Assembly: GCA_020434465.1 (NCBI GenBank)
Contig: JAGRAS010000043.1
Location: 1-9,376, forward strand
Length of the DNA: 9,376 nucleotides
DNA from: Bdellovibrionales bacterium
GTDB lineage: Bacteria > Bdellovibrionota > UBA2361 > JAGRAS01
Direction: 5' to 3'
Shown here piece by piece: positions 1-6,409 of this stretch. A program made the position numbers and the translations under genes. The notes under the pieces were generated by a model. It ran no database searches. It was given only the letters and a program-made list of their open reading frames with translations, and was not told the origin of the DNA. How positions within the stretch are numbered: the stretch's first letter is position 1; each line of letters starts with the position of its first letter.

Positions 1-36
1 CAAGACCGGTGCCTTCAACCGCTCGGCCATTCCTCC
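1..36 (-). tRNA. tRNA-Ser, 5' half, cut by window start
   Basis: Read on the minus strand, this is the 5' half of a serine tRNA. The seven-base acceptor strand GGAGGAA starts at position 36, followed by T8 and G9. Then comes a class II D-arm, GCCGAGCGGTTGAAGGC, typical of bacterial tRNA-Ser. The anticodon stem begins with ACCGG, and the visible loop bases end in CTTG at the window edge. In bacterial tRNA-Ser that start of loop fits anticodon TGA, whose last base would lie just outside, so the isoacceptor is inferred. The long variable arm and T-arm are not in the window. It diverges from the tRNA-Arg gene 194 bp away. Confidence 0.9.
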
Positions 37-134
37 GTCTTTTATAAAAAGCTATGTAGATGTGGAGACTAGAAACTTTGAAGGATTTTTGCAAGAAGTT
101 AGGCGATATAGCCCTCAAAAAAAAGGATTAAAGT

Positions 135-163
135 TATACATAAAAATGGCTTTTTTCTAATAT
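135..163 (+). promoter_or_regulatory. Possible promoter of tRNA-Arg (and perhaps tadA)
   Basis: A TATACA box (135-140) is separated by 17 bp from TAATAT (158-163), each matching four of six consensus bases. Directly after the -10-like box comes CGCGAGG (164-170), a GC-rich stretch that stands out in this AT-rich spacer. GC-rich discriminators are typical of stable-RNA promoters under stringent control. Transcription would begin near 170, giving a leader of about 60 nt before the tRNA. This is an eye match only. Confidence 0.35.
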
Positions 164-175
164 CGCGAGGCATAT

Positions 176-207
176 AGGAGGTGAGATTTTTGATTCTAAG
201 CCAATAA
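176..207 (+). other. Strong Shine-Dalgarno site with a five-codon mini-ORF in the tRNA-Arg leader
   Basis: AGGAGGTGAG (176-185) is almost fully complementary to the 3' end of 16S rRNA, better than any ribosome site of the protein genes here. Eight bases after AGGAGG is a TTG (190-192) opening a frame of five codons, TTG ATT CTA AGC CAA, ending in TAA (205-207). No longer gene starts at a suitable distance. It may be chance, or a leader peptide overlapping the hairpin at 192-220. There is no proof that it is translated. Confidence 0.25.
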
Positions 208-220
208 TCTGCTAAGAATC
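192..220 (+). repeat. Inverted repeat (hairpin or operator) just upstream of tRNA-Arg
   Basis: GATTCTAAGC (192-201) and GCTAAGAATC (211-220) pair at nine of ten positions, with one A-A mismatch and a 9-nt loop. The right arm ends 10 bp before the tRNA. In RNA this would be a hairpin in the tRNA precursor leader, possibly a processing or attenuation element; in DNA it could be an operator. There is no T-run after it, so it is not a standard terminator. Confidence 0.4.
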
Positions 221-230
221 CATGGCAGTT

Positions 231-304
231 GGGCCTTTAGCTCAGTTGGATAGAGCGTCTGGCTACGAACCAGAAGGTCGGGAGTTCGACTCTCTCAAGG
301 CCCG
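231..304 (+). tRNA. tRNA-Arg, anticodon ACG
   Basis: A complete cloverleaf is visible. The acceptor strands GGGCCTT (231-237) and AAGGCCC pair over seven base pairs, with discriminator G at 304. The D-arm has GCTC/GAGC with a TTGGA loop. The anticodon stem TCTGG/CCAGA encloses loop CTACGAA, so the anticodon is ACG. The variable loop is short, and the T-arm GGGAG/CTCTC (one G-T pair) encloses TTCGACT. CCA is not encoded, since the discriminator is followed by TTT, so it must be added by nucleotidyltransferase. This is the arginine isoacceptor whose A34 becomes inosine so that it can read CGU, CGC and CGA. The enzyme for that step, TadA, is encoded 117 bp downstream on the same strand, with no clear terminator between them. 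Confidence 0.97.
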
Positions 305-420
305 TTTACTTATTTTTACTGATATTTGATATTAATTTAAGCCCTGCTTTTATTGATTTGTTTTTAGTCTGTTACTGCTTAGGCTAATCAAACACCGCCT
401 CTTTCTTATTTCAATACCGG

Positions 421-879
421 ATGGATTCAACTCAGATAAATCATTATATGGAAATTGCTCTTAGTGAGGCTGCAAAAGCCGCTGAGTCTGGGGAGGTTCC
501 AGTTGGTGCTTTAATTGTCAGAGACAATCAAATTATCGCAAAAGCTCATAATCAAATTGAAATGTTAAATGATTCAACTTCTCATGCTGAAATTTTAGTT
601 ATTAAGGAAGCTTCAAAGAAGTTAAACAATTGGCGGTTAAATGGATGCACACTTGTATGTACTCTTGAACCTTGCACGATGTGTCTTGGTGCGATTAAAC
701 AATCTAGAATTTCTACAATAGTTTTTGGGGCAAAGGATCCTAGATTTGGGGCATGTGGTTCGCTTTATGACTTAGCTAAAAATCCAAGTAACGGTTCAGT
801 TCCTGAAATATTCTCAGACGTTATGGCTGAGGATTGTAAAAAATTAATGCAAGAATTTTTTCGCAAAATTCGTAACTAG
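421..879 (+). CDS. tadA: tRNA-specific adenosine-34 deaminase TadA
   Basis: This cytosolic zinc enzyme deaminates A34 of tRNA-Arg(ACG) to inosine, needed to read CGC and CGA codons. The 152-residue length is normal for the family. It contains GEVPVGA (24-30), the substrate-contacting Asn at H43-N44, the HAE motif (55-57) with zinc ligand His55 and proton-shuttle Glu57, and PCTMC (84-88) with zinc ligands Cys85 and Cys88. The VFGAKD, GACGSL and C-terminal FFRKIRN segments also match TadA rather than free-nucleoside cytidine deaminases. The ATG at 421 gives the usual N-terminus. The next ATG (451) would start within the first helix. No Shine-Dalgarno sequence precedes either one, which is odd for an essential gene. 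Its substrate tRNA gene lies immediately upstream, suggesting shared transcription. The gene ends in TAG. Confidence 0.96.
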   Translation: MDSTQINHYMEIALSEAAKAAESGEVPVGALIVRDNQIIAKAHNQIEMLNDSTSHAEILVIKEASKKLNNWRLNGCTLVCTLEPCTMCLGAIKQSRISTIVFGAKDPRFGACGSLYDLAKNPSNGSVPEIFSDVMAEDCKKLMQEFFRKIRN

Positions 880-973
880 TATTGCATCTCCAAAATCTCT
901 TCATTAAAAAATTGGGTTTACTATGGTTTTGAAGCTTTTCTGAAAGAAATTAAATAATATTTGAAATTGACTT

Positions 974-1002
974 CTTACAGTGATAAAAAGACGTTCTAAA
1001 AT
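974..1002 (+). promoter_or_regulatory. Weak promoter candidate for the 1018-1812 gene
   Basis: CTTACA (974-979) and TAAAAT (997-1002), 17 bp apart, resemble -35 and -10 boxes, with four and five consensus matches. The predicted start falls near 1009, leaving under ten bases before the start codon and cutting into the possible ribosome site. Either the transcript is nearly leaderless or this match is fortuitous. Confidence 0.22.
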
Positions 1003-1017
1003 ATATAAGAGGTCATG

Positions 1018-1812
1018 ATGAATAGTGCAGTTAAAGAAAGTGAAAGGCTTATAGTCGAACGAGATGGGCAATTATCTTTTGGAATACTTGAATCAAGGAG
1101 AGAGCTTTCAGGGCATACATCTCTTGAGCAAGTTGATCTTTTAGATATCAGTATTGAGGATCTAAAAATTGGGCCTAGAGTTGCCGAGGGCGTGGTGATC
1201 CGCAAATTGCTTTTTGATCTAGTAAACATTGAAAATTTAGCCAAGCATGAAATGTGTAATATCCTTCGACATGAAGAAAGATCGTTTTTAAGTTCAGAAG
1301 AATTAAAACAAGCAGAAGAAAAGTTGGCAGCAGATATAAAAAAGGTTGCTGAGTTACCTGAAAGTTTAAGACTTGAAACTGAAATTGAAGCTGGGATATT
1401 TCCAGAAGGCTCTTGGAGAGCCAAGGCAAGACAATCAAAAATTGAGTCACTTTTTGAAGAACAAAAATCTGATGTTTTCTTACCTAGGGATTGGAGCCCA
1501 GACACAGAGCGAGTTTTTAAAGTGGAACTGCCATCAGGCCTAAAGGTATTAGGATACTCAAGAGCAATTGATAATCTTGTTTTTGGTGCCGTAATGCTAG
1601 AGTCTGCCGACTTATCTAAAGGCGATAGAGTACTTTCTTTTATATCTCCTTTAGGGGAATCAAGCGTGAAACCAAGATTTATTGGTTCTAGATCTTTTGT
1701 TGCTGGTGACTTAAGTCAGGTATCAGATCGTGTGAAGTTTTTAAAAATTCAGACACATATTGATCGTTTGCATAGAAAGTTTCATTTAAAGCAAATTCAA
1801 CTTGCTGACTAA
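1018..1812 (+). CDS. Hypothetical protein, 264 aa, between tadA and fliG
   Basis: I do not recognise this protein. It has no signal peptide or membrane segment, so it is probably cytosolic. A charged, likely helical middle part (roughly residues 85-125, rich in Glu and Lys) is followed by a segment with alternating hydrophobic residues that looks beta-rich (about 165-235). It ends with a basic, His-containing tail (HIDRLHRKFHLKQ). Two ATG codons stand in tandem at 1015 and 1018. The weak ribosome site AAGAGG (1007-1012) is five bases from the second and only two from the first, so 1018 is preferred. It follows tadA by about 138 bp and converges on fliG with 49 bp between stops. A role linked to FliG is possible by position only. 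Its long continuous frame and codon use like its neighbours support a real gene. Confidence 0.75.
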   Translation: MNSAVKESERLIVERDGQLSFGILESRRELSGHTSLEQVDLLDISIEDLKIGPRVAEGVVIRKLLFDLVNIENLAKHEMCNILRHEERSFLSSEELKQAEEKLAADIKKVAELPESLRLETEIEAGIFPEGSWRAKARQSKIESLFEEQKSDVFLPRDWSPDTERVFKVELPSGLKVLGYSRAIDNLVFGAVMLESADLSKGDRVLSFISPLGESSVKPRFIGSRSFVAGDLSQVSDRVKFLKIQTHIDRLHRKFHLKQIQLAD

Positions 1813-1857
1813 GAATTTTTCAATATTTGCAGCAGCAAGCACGGGAATAGTCTGCAA
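1801..1857. repeat. Two alternative inverted repeats between convergent gene ends
   Basis: CTTGCTG (1801-1807) pairs with CAGCAAG (1833-1839), and TTGCAG (1827-1832) pairs with CTGCAA (1852-1857). The two pairings interlock and would exclude each other or form a pseudoknot. They span the stop codon of the 1018-1812 gene and the space before the fliG stop. Loops are long and no clear T-run follows, so a terminator role is unproven. Confidence 0.22.
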
Positions 1858-1861
1858 GTGA

Positions 1862-2860
1862 TTATACGTAAGCGTCTTCTGCTCCAGCGCCGCCAACAGC
1901 TATTTTACCTTCAGCCTCTAGGCGTCTAACGATATCAACAATTCCCTGTTGTGCTTTTTCTACATCTTTAACTTTAACTGGGCCAAGTGCATCAAGATCT
2001 TCTAAAATCATTTGTGCAGCACGTTGAGATACATTTCTAAAGATAAGATCTCTTAAGTCGTTACTAGCAGTTTTTAAAGACATTACTAATTGATCTCTAG
2101 GCACTTCTTTTAAGACTACTTGTATTCCTTTATCATCAATTTTCCTACAGTCTTCGAAAGTAAACATTAAGTTTCTAATTTGCTCAGCAAGATCAGGATA
2201 CATTTCTTCAATTTCACTTAATATTCTTTCTTCATTATTTCTATCAACGAAGTTTAGAATATCAGCAGCCACTTTTGTACCTATAACTTCTTCTTCATCT
2301 GCTCCGCTACCTCGAAGTTGCATTCTTAGAACCTCGCGTACTTCATCAACGACGTCAGCTTTCACATTGTTTAAATTAGAAATTCTTAATAGTAAATCTG
2401 TTTGTCCTTCCTCAGTCATGGTTTGTAAGATTTGAGCTGCTTGATCTGGATTCATTCTAGTTAATAGAAAAGATACAGTTTGAGGGTGCTCTGCAGAAAC
2501 AAAGCCGTTTAGAATTTTTTCAGGAACAGAAGCGATGATTTGAGAAATAGGTTCTTTTCTTGAACCTGAGATATATTCTAAAAGCTCTCCACCTTGCTCA
2601 TCTCCGAATGCTTGAGAAATAACGTCTTTAGCAAACTCTCTACCGTCAACGAGAATTGACTCGCTGGCTTTTATCATGCTGCGAAACTCTTTTGCTACTT
2701 CAAATTGAGTTTCTCTACCCACTTCAGAAACAGACATGAACGCTCGGCTGATTCTTTTTACTTCCGGTTCTGATAGGTTTTGTAGAACTTCGGACGCAAG
2801 CGTTTTACCCACACTCAGTAGGACAACCGCTGCTTTTTGAACGTTATCTAGCTGTCTCAA
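1862..2860 (-). CDS. fliG: Flagellar motor switch protein FliG
   Basis: FliG forms the ring at the base of the flagellar rotor. It binds FliF in the membrane and FliM in the C-ring, and takes the torque from stator protein MotA. The 332 residues match the usual length. The N-terminal domain (1-100) is followed by the middle domain with EHPQ (124-127), the hinge MFTF (232-235) and the C-terminal torque domain. The charged torque residues are Lys263, Arg280, Glu287, Asp288 and Lys296, lining up one position before E. coli K264, R281, D288, D289 and R297. Charge is kept although Glu and Lys replace Asp and Arg at two sites. The tail ends EDAYV, close to the E. coli EDTYV. The start is TTG at 2860, supported by AAGGAAG seven bases upstream. 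No other flagellar gene is visible, whereas fliG usually sits beside fliF or fliH. Confidence 0.97.
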   Translation of the reverse strand: MRQLDNVQKAAVVLLSVGKTLASEVLQNLSEPEVKRISRAFMSVSEVGRETQFEVAKEFRSMIKASESILVDGREFAKDVISQAFGDEQGGELLEYISGSRKEPISQIIASVPEKILNGFVSAEHPQTVSFLLTRMNPDQAAQILQTMTEEGQTDLLLRISNLNNVKADVVDEVREVLRMQLRGSGADEEEVIGTKVAADILNFVDRNNEERILSEIEEMYPDLAEQIRNLMFTFEDCRKIDDKGIQVVLKEVPRDQLVMSLKTASNDLRDLIFRNVSQRAAQMILEDLDALGPVKVKDVEKAQQGIVDIVRRLEAEGKIAVGGAGAEDAYV

Positions 2861-2867
2861 AACTATA

Positions 2868-2929
2868 CTTCCTTGTATATGGTTATTTTGAAATCCTTAC
2901 TAAAACTTAGATGCAAGGATGATAAGGAA
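2868..2929 (-). promoter_or_regulatory. Possible ribosome-site-hiding structure in the fliG leader
   Basis: In the fliG transcript direction the leader reads TTCCTT (2929-2924), ATC, ATCCTT (2920-2915), a 16-nt loop, AAGGAT (2898-2893), 18 nt, then the ribosome site AAGGAAG (2874-2868). ATCCTT pairs perfectly with AAGGAT, and TTCCTT with the AAGGAA of the ribosome site, in nested order. Folded this way, the fliG ribosome site would be masked. The stems are short and AT-rich, so they could melt easily. The pairing is seen; the function is inference. Confidence 0.3.
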
Positions 2930-3015
2930 AGTCTGAGTTTTTTTTTATTCTAAATAGGTAAAATTTGCCGTCGTAATATACTGAAATTACTATAGTTTAT
3001 CTAATTTAAATAGGA

Positions 3016-5709
3016 TCAAAACTTTGGCAGAAAGATCTTCTTTAATTCTTTTTCAAACTCTGCTTGAGAAAGCTTTCTATGCTTAAGTGCAAATTTAAAT
3101 ACATCAGCCAATTTTCCAGGAAAGGTATTTATGCACCATTCCATCCAACTAGCTCCACCATTACTGTGCAATACTTCATAAACGCTTGGTGATAATTGAA
3201 GTCTCTTGTTTTTTGAGAATTTACCGAAAGTGATTCTTAGTTCTCCAGCTATCCACTCTAATTTTCTTTCTACAAGTTCAAAGTCTTTAGCTTGGCATTG
3301 CTTAGCTAAATCAGAAGCTTTTGTTAAAACTTCTTTATGAATGTAAAATTGATCTGGATTAGTTTCAGTTATAGCTTTTAGCAAGCTATAGTTTTGCTTA
3401 ACCTTACCAGGATCCTCTAAAGCATAACGAATAGAGATCATATTTCGAAGGGCTAGTTTTTGATCACGGCTTAATTCAGTTGCAGGAATTAAATCTCCCT
3501 TTTGTATAAGTGAGCTAAGCTTATCAAGCTCAGATTTTGCGCTAATAGGATCTAAATAAGAAATGTTTTTATCTGTGCTTTTCCACTGAAAAAGATCTGG
3601 AAGAAATGATCTAACAAAACTTTCGCTTAATTCTAGGGGGTTTGCCTCGTCTAAACGTACAATTTGAGTAAAAACTAATTCATTAATTCTTGTTGCTAGC
3701 TCAGTCAGCTCATCTTTTCGCTCTAATAAACTAAGAATTATTGGACTATTTAGTCTTTTTGCCAGACTTACTATTTCTTTAGCTTCATCAACAGTAAAGT
3801 ATCCTCTTTTTACTTCAGGCGTTTTAGGTGCATTTATCCAATTCGATAGAGATCTTACTTTTTTTATTAGATCAACTTCTTTGCTTAGTCTTTCTTTTGG
3901 TATAAGTCCTTTAAGAATAGTTGCGGCAAAACTTATATCAGTTAGATAGCCTTTACTTTTCTTGAATAAACCTTGCTTTATAAGTAATCGCTTAAATGAG
4001 CTTAATTTTAGAGATTTAGATTTTTTAGCAGCAAGATTTTCTGCTAATTTTGGCCTGCTACTCCAGCGCTCTAAAACATCTCTTGCAGAAAAAATAGCAA
4101 ATGATCTCCCCTCTTTCCAGCTTGCTTGTTCAACTTCTAGATCAATCTCTTCTATGCATACAACCTGCGCCCCTTTAATTTGATTTGCATCTGAATATTT
4201 TTTTGAAAAACTTATTTTTCTAAATGCAGTTACAGTTCCTAGAGCGATTTTCTTAAAATCGCTGATAGATGCAGCTTTAAAAAGCTGAGACAGGGATGTT
4301 GAAATTGTATCTAACTCTAGAAACTGCATTATAGCGCGGTAATCTTTTAGTGATAGATATTTTGAAAGAGGATTTTCTCTTAAGCGATTAATTGGAACTT
4401 TTCCCGCTAAAGAATCTTCAAGCCATTTTCCATTTTCATCGAAAAATAAATGCCTAAATTCTGCCTTCGCAGTTTCTAAGTCATTTTTTAATGTGTCGTA
4501 AAGCCAAGAGTTTATAGCTTCTCTAAATTTTTCAAACGGATAAGCGCTTAAAACTTCTTGCATATCTGCATAGCTAATACTTGCATCTTTGCTTGCAATA
4601 ACTTCCCTTGCTTTTACATTAATCTGATCTAAGTCAGGAGCATTTTTCTTAAGAGGATGATTTTCAGGCAGTAAATTAAAAAAAGCTAAATCATCTGCAA
4701 AAATTGACAGCGCTGTTTGCTTATCTACTTCAAGGTGTAAACGTTCATATGCAAAAATAGCTTTTAAATAATAAGATCTTTCTTGAGGATCTAATTTTAC
4801 ACCTTCAGTTTTTAATCTTTTAAGAATAACTTCAATTGCTTCTGGTAAATTTTGACGTCCTGCTAGTCTATTACCAGGCATTCCACCGGAGCCAAATGGG
4901 CGTCTTAATAAATCTTTTGCATACTGAAATTGTAACTGGCCAAAAAGGTAATTACCCAATTGATTTCGATATTGTTTAATAACATCTTCTAGTTCTTTAA
5001 AAAGATTTAAATCTCTGTCAATTATATGGCTTGGAACCCCAAACTCTTTAGGGCTACTGGTGTTTACTTTTAGTTCTGATTTAATTGCATGATCAACTTC
5101 TTTAGCACTTAACCCCAGATCTTCTTTCTCAATAGTAGGATCGCTTTTCGCAAAAGTTTGATAAATACGTTTTATTGCTTGAGCTCCAGAAAAGAAGCCA
5201 GCACTCTCTAAATTATTTGGATCATATGCCCAAAATACTTTTCCAGTAAGTAAAACGCCACTATCTCCAAGGACTTTAGCTTTTGAATCCGTGTTTTCAT
5301 TGCTAATAGTTTGCTGAAGTTCCTGAATTCGATCTTTAGGAATATTTGATTGCATTGCAATGTTTACTTGTGCCCGCTTGCATGCTTCATATGGATTGCT
5401 AGTTTCGAGCCTTGCACAAAAATTTGCTAAGATTTCAAAATCACCATGGTACTCTACTAAATCGCTTAATAACTTTATAAGGTCTGATTTAGTTGTTTTT
5501 GGAGTTTCAAAGCTAATGCCTTTTAATAAATTAATTGTTACTTCAAGGCGTTTAGCCCCTTTATTATCTTCATTTCTACTACGGATTTTAGCTAGTAAAA
5601 CTAAGCCGTCTGTTCCTAAATCTTTATAAAGCTTTTCACCAAGAACTTGTTTCAGAACTTTGTGTTCTACTTCTGGGCGATTTGAATTTGTTTTTGGTAT
5701 AACTGCCAT
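3016..5709 (-). CDS. Large hypothetical protein, 897 aa
   Basis: I do not recognise this protein. The frame is unbroken for 897 codons from an ATG at 5709 to TGA at 3016. No signal peptide or membrane segment is evident, so it is probably cytosolic. Composition suggests a mostly helical protein rich in Lys, Leu, Glu and Ser. Landmarks are a Gly-rich loop with FGSGGMPGNRLAGR (272-285), a strongly basic patch around 560-590 with KKSKSLKLSSFKR, and a C-terminal segment with GGASWMEW and a Lys-rich end. A stretch at 151-157 looks like a Walker A motif but lacks the Ser/Thr after Lys, so no ATPase is claimed. A promoter-like site lies just upstream at 5730-5758. fliG follows 155 bp downstream on the same strand, so co-transcription is possible. 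It could be a structural or scaffold protein of a poorly sampled lineage. Confidence 0.8.
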   Translation of the reverse strand: MAVIPKTNSNRPEVEHKVLKQVLGEKLYKDLGTDGLVLLAKIRSRNEDNKGAKRLEVTINLLKGISFETPKTTKSDLIKLLSDLVEYHGDFEILANFCARLETSNPYEACKRAQVNIAMQSNIPKDRIQELQQTISNENTDSKAKVLGDSGVLLTGKVFWAYDPNNLESAGFFSGAQAIKRIYQTFAKSDPTIEKEDLGLSAKEVDHAIKSELKVNTSSPKEFGVPSHIIDRDLNLFKELEDVIKQYRNQLGNYLFGQLQFQYAKDLLRRPFGSGGMPGNRLAGRQNLPEAIEVILKRLKTEGVKLDPQERSYYLKAIFAYERLHLEVDKQTALSIFADDLAFFNLLPENHPLKKNAPDLDQINVKAREVIASKDASISYADMQEVLSAYPFEKFREAINSWLYDTLKNDLETAKAEFRHLFFDENGKWLEDSLAGKVPINRLRENPLSKYLSLKDYRAIMQFLELDTISTSLSQLFKAASISDFKKIALGTVTAFRKISFSKKYSDANQIKGAQVVCIEEIDLEVEQASWKEGRSFAIFSARDVLERWSSRPKLAENLAAKKSKSLKLSSFKRLLIKQGLFKKSKGYLTDISFAATILKGLIPKERLSKEVDLIKKVRSLSNWINAPKTPEVKRGYFTVDEAKEIVSLAKRLNSPIILSLLERKDELTELATRINELVFTQIVRLDEANPLELSESFVRSFLPDLFQWKSTDKNISYLDPISAKSELDKLSSLIQKGDLIPATELSRDQKLALRNMISIRYALEDPGKVKQNYSLLKAITETNPDQFYIHKEVLTKASDLAKQCQAKDFELVERKLEWIAGELRITFGKFSKNKRLQLSPSVYEVLHSNGGASWMEWCINTFPGKLADVFKFALKHRKLSQAEFEKELKKIFLPKF

Positions 5710-5729
5710 TTTACTCTAATTAAAGGCTT

Positions 5730-5758
5730 AAATTACGAAATCTGTTAATACTAGTCAA
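5730..5758 (-). promoter_or_regulatory. Promoter candidate for the 897-aa gene
   Basis: On the minus strand TTGACT (5758-5753) is followed after exactly 17 bp by TAATTT (5735-5730). The -35 box matches five of six consensus bases and the -10 box three. Transcription would start near 5723, about 14 bases before the ATG at 5709. A weak ribosome site, TAGAG, lies just before that ATG. Confidence 0.4.
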
Positions 5759-5775
5759 AACAAAAGCAAAAGACA

Positions 5776-5800
5776 TTTTAGGGTACTTAAACACCTAAAA
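5776..5800. repeat. Dyad TTTTAGG-N11-CCTAAAA in a divergent spacer
   Basis: Two perfect 7-bp inverted arms (5776-5782 and 5794-5800) are separated by 11 bp. The dyad lies about 17 bp upstream of the -35 box proposed for the minus-strand 897-aa gene and 67 bp before the plus-strand gene at 5867. Symmetry and position suit a binding site for a dimeric regulator of one or both genes. I know of no regulator with this site. Confidence 0.3.
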
Positions 5801-5866
5801 TTCCTGAATCTCTTGAAAAGTATTTTTTTACGGGGTAGAGAGTACATATTATTATTGGGGTAAGAT

Positions 5867-6361
5867 ATGCTTGATTATGTAACAGACGATGCAGTTAAGG
5901 TTTTTACAGCCTCTGAAAATTTAAGTGCTGCAATTAAAAATTTTGTTAAACGAGAAGCTGTTGGGGATGAATTAGGGAAAAAAATTGCAAAGAACTTATC
6001 CCAAGCTTTAGCATCAGAGGACTCCGAAAGAATTGATGGTTTTATCAAAAAGCATAAGCAGGATAATGGCGCATATTTATTTGCAATTGCCGGCTATGCT
6101 CATTTTGAATTTATTTCAATAGTTTCAGAACAAATTGTTGATAACTACGCTGATGAATTTAATAAATCCTATGAAATCAAGGAAGGAGAATTTAACTATT
6201 TAAATGAAAATGAGTTTAAAAAAATTGCTTCTTCTGCACTTAAAGATATTGATGAAGCAATTGATAATGCTGAACTGCCAGCAAACCCGTTTATGAAAAA
6301 TGTTGTTTATAATGCAATTTTTGACAGCGCAGTTTTAGATAAGGTTTTTGCTAATTCTTAG
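5867..6361 (+). CDS. Hypothetical acidic protein, 164 aa, upstream of mutM
   Basis: I do not recognise this protein. It is acidic, has no signal peptide or clear membrane segment, and looks largely helical, with a long Asp/Glu-rich middle and a short hydrophobic stretch around residues 88-105 (YLFAIAGYAHFEFISIV). The start at 5867 is preceded by GGGG (5857-5860) six bases upstream, a modest ribosome site. TATTAT boxes at 5847-5852 and 5850-5855 resemble -10 elements but would put the transcript start almost on the ATG, so the promoter is unresolved. It is the first of three plus-strand genes with short gaps (48 and 44 bp), so it is probably co-transcribed with mutM. A DNA-repair role cannot be inferred from that alone. 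Length, frame and spacing support a real gene. Confidence 0.72.
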   Translation: MLDYVTDDAVKVFTASENLSAAIKNFVKREAVGDELGKKIAKNLSQALASEDSERIDGFIKKHKQDNGAYLFAIAGYAHFEFISIVSEQIVDNYADEFNKSYEIKEGEFNYLNENEFKKIASSALKDIDEAIDNAELPANPFMKNVVYNAIFDSAVLDKVFANS

Positions 6362-6409
6362 CAACCCTTGTTTAAATTATGTGAAAGTTTTTTAACAGAA
6401 AAGCAAATC

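Noticed and set aside
41..46. TATAAA on the minus strand as the -10 box of tRNA-Ser
   Set aside because: It would place the transcript start inside the tRNA, and no -35 box is found at the right distance.
190..218. TTGATT (190-195) and TAAGAA (213-218) as the tRNA-Arg promoter
   Set aside because: Spacing is 17 bp, but the -10 match is only three of six and both boxes fall on the hairpin arms; the 135-163 pair with its GC-rich discriminator fits better.
222..330. A frame opening at ATG 222 and running through tRNA-Arg
   Set aside because: It reads through a perfect tRNA, and the nearby strong ribosome site is far too distant from this ATG.
996..1505. Minus-strand frames inside the 1018-1812 gene (996-1505 and 1175-1450)
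   Set aside because: They are antisense shadows: Ser/Leu/Phe-rich low-complexity translations with no motif, wholly within a better-supported gene.
2935..2950. T-run at about 2938-2946 as a terminator
   Set aside because: The T-run is on the plus strand, where no gene ends nearby; on the transcribed minus strand it is an A-run without a GC-rich hairpin.
3962..4183. Short plus-strand frames inside the 897-aa gene (3962-4183 and 5360-5629)
   Set aside because: No ribosome site or recognisable motif; they are mirrors of the long gene.
5239..5259. Walker A-like GVLLTGK in the 897-aa protein (residues 151-157)
   Set aside because: The Ser/Thr after Lys is replaced by Val, no Walker B or other ATPase motif was seen, and such a short pattern occurs by chance.
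6368..6409. A 14-residue N-terminal extension of MutM from a TTG at 6368
   Set aside because: Fpg needs proline directly after the initiator Met as its catalytic nucleophile, so the start must be the ATG at 6410.
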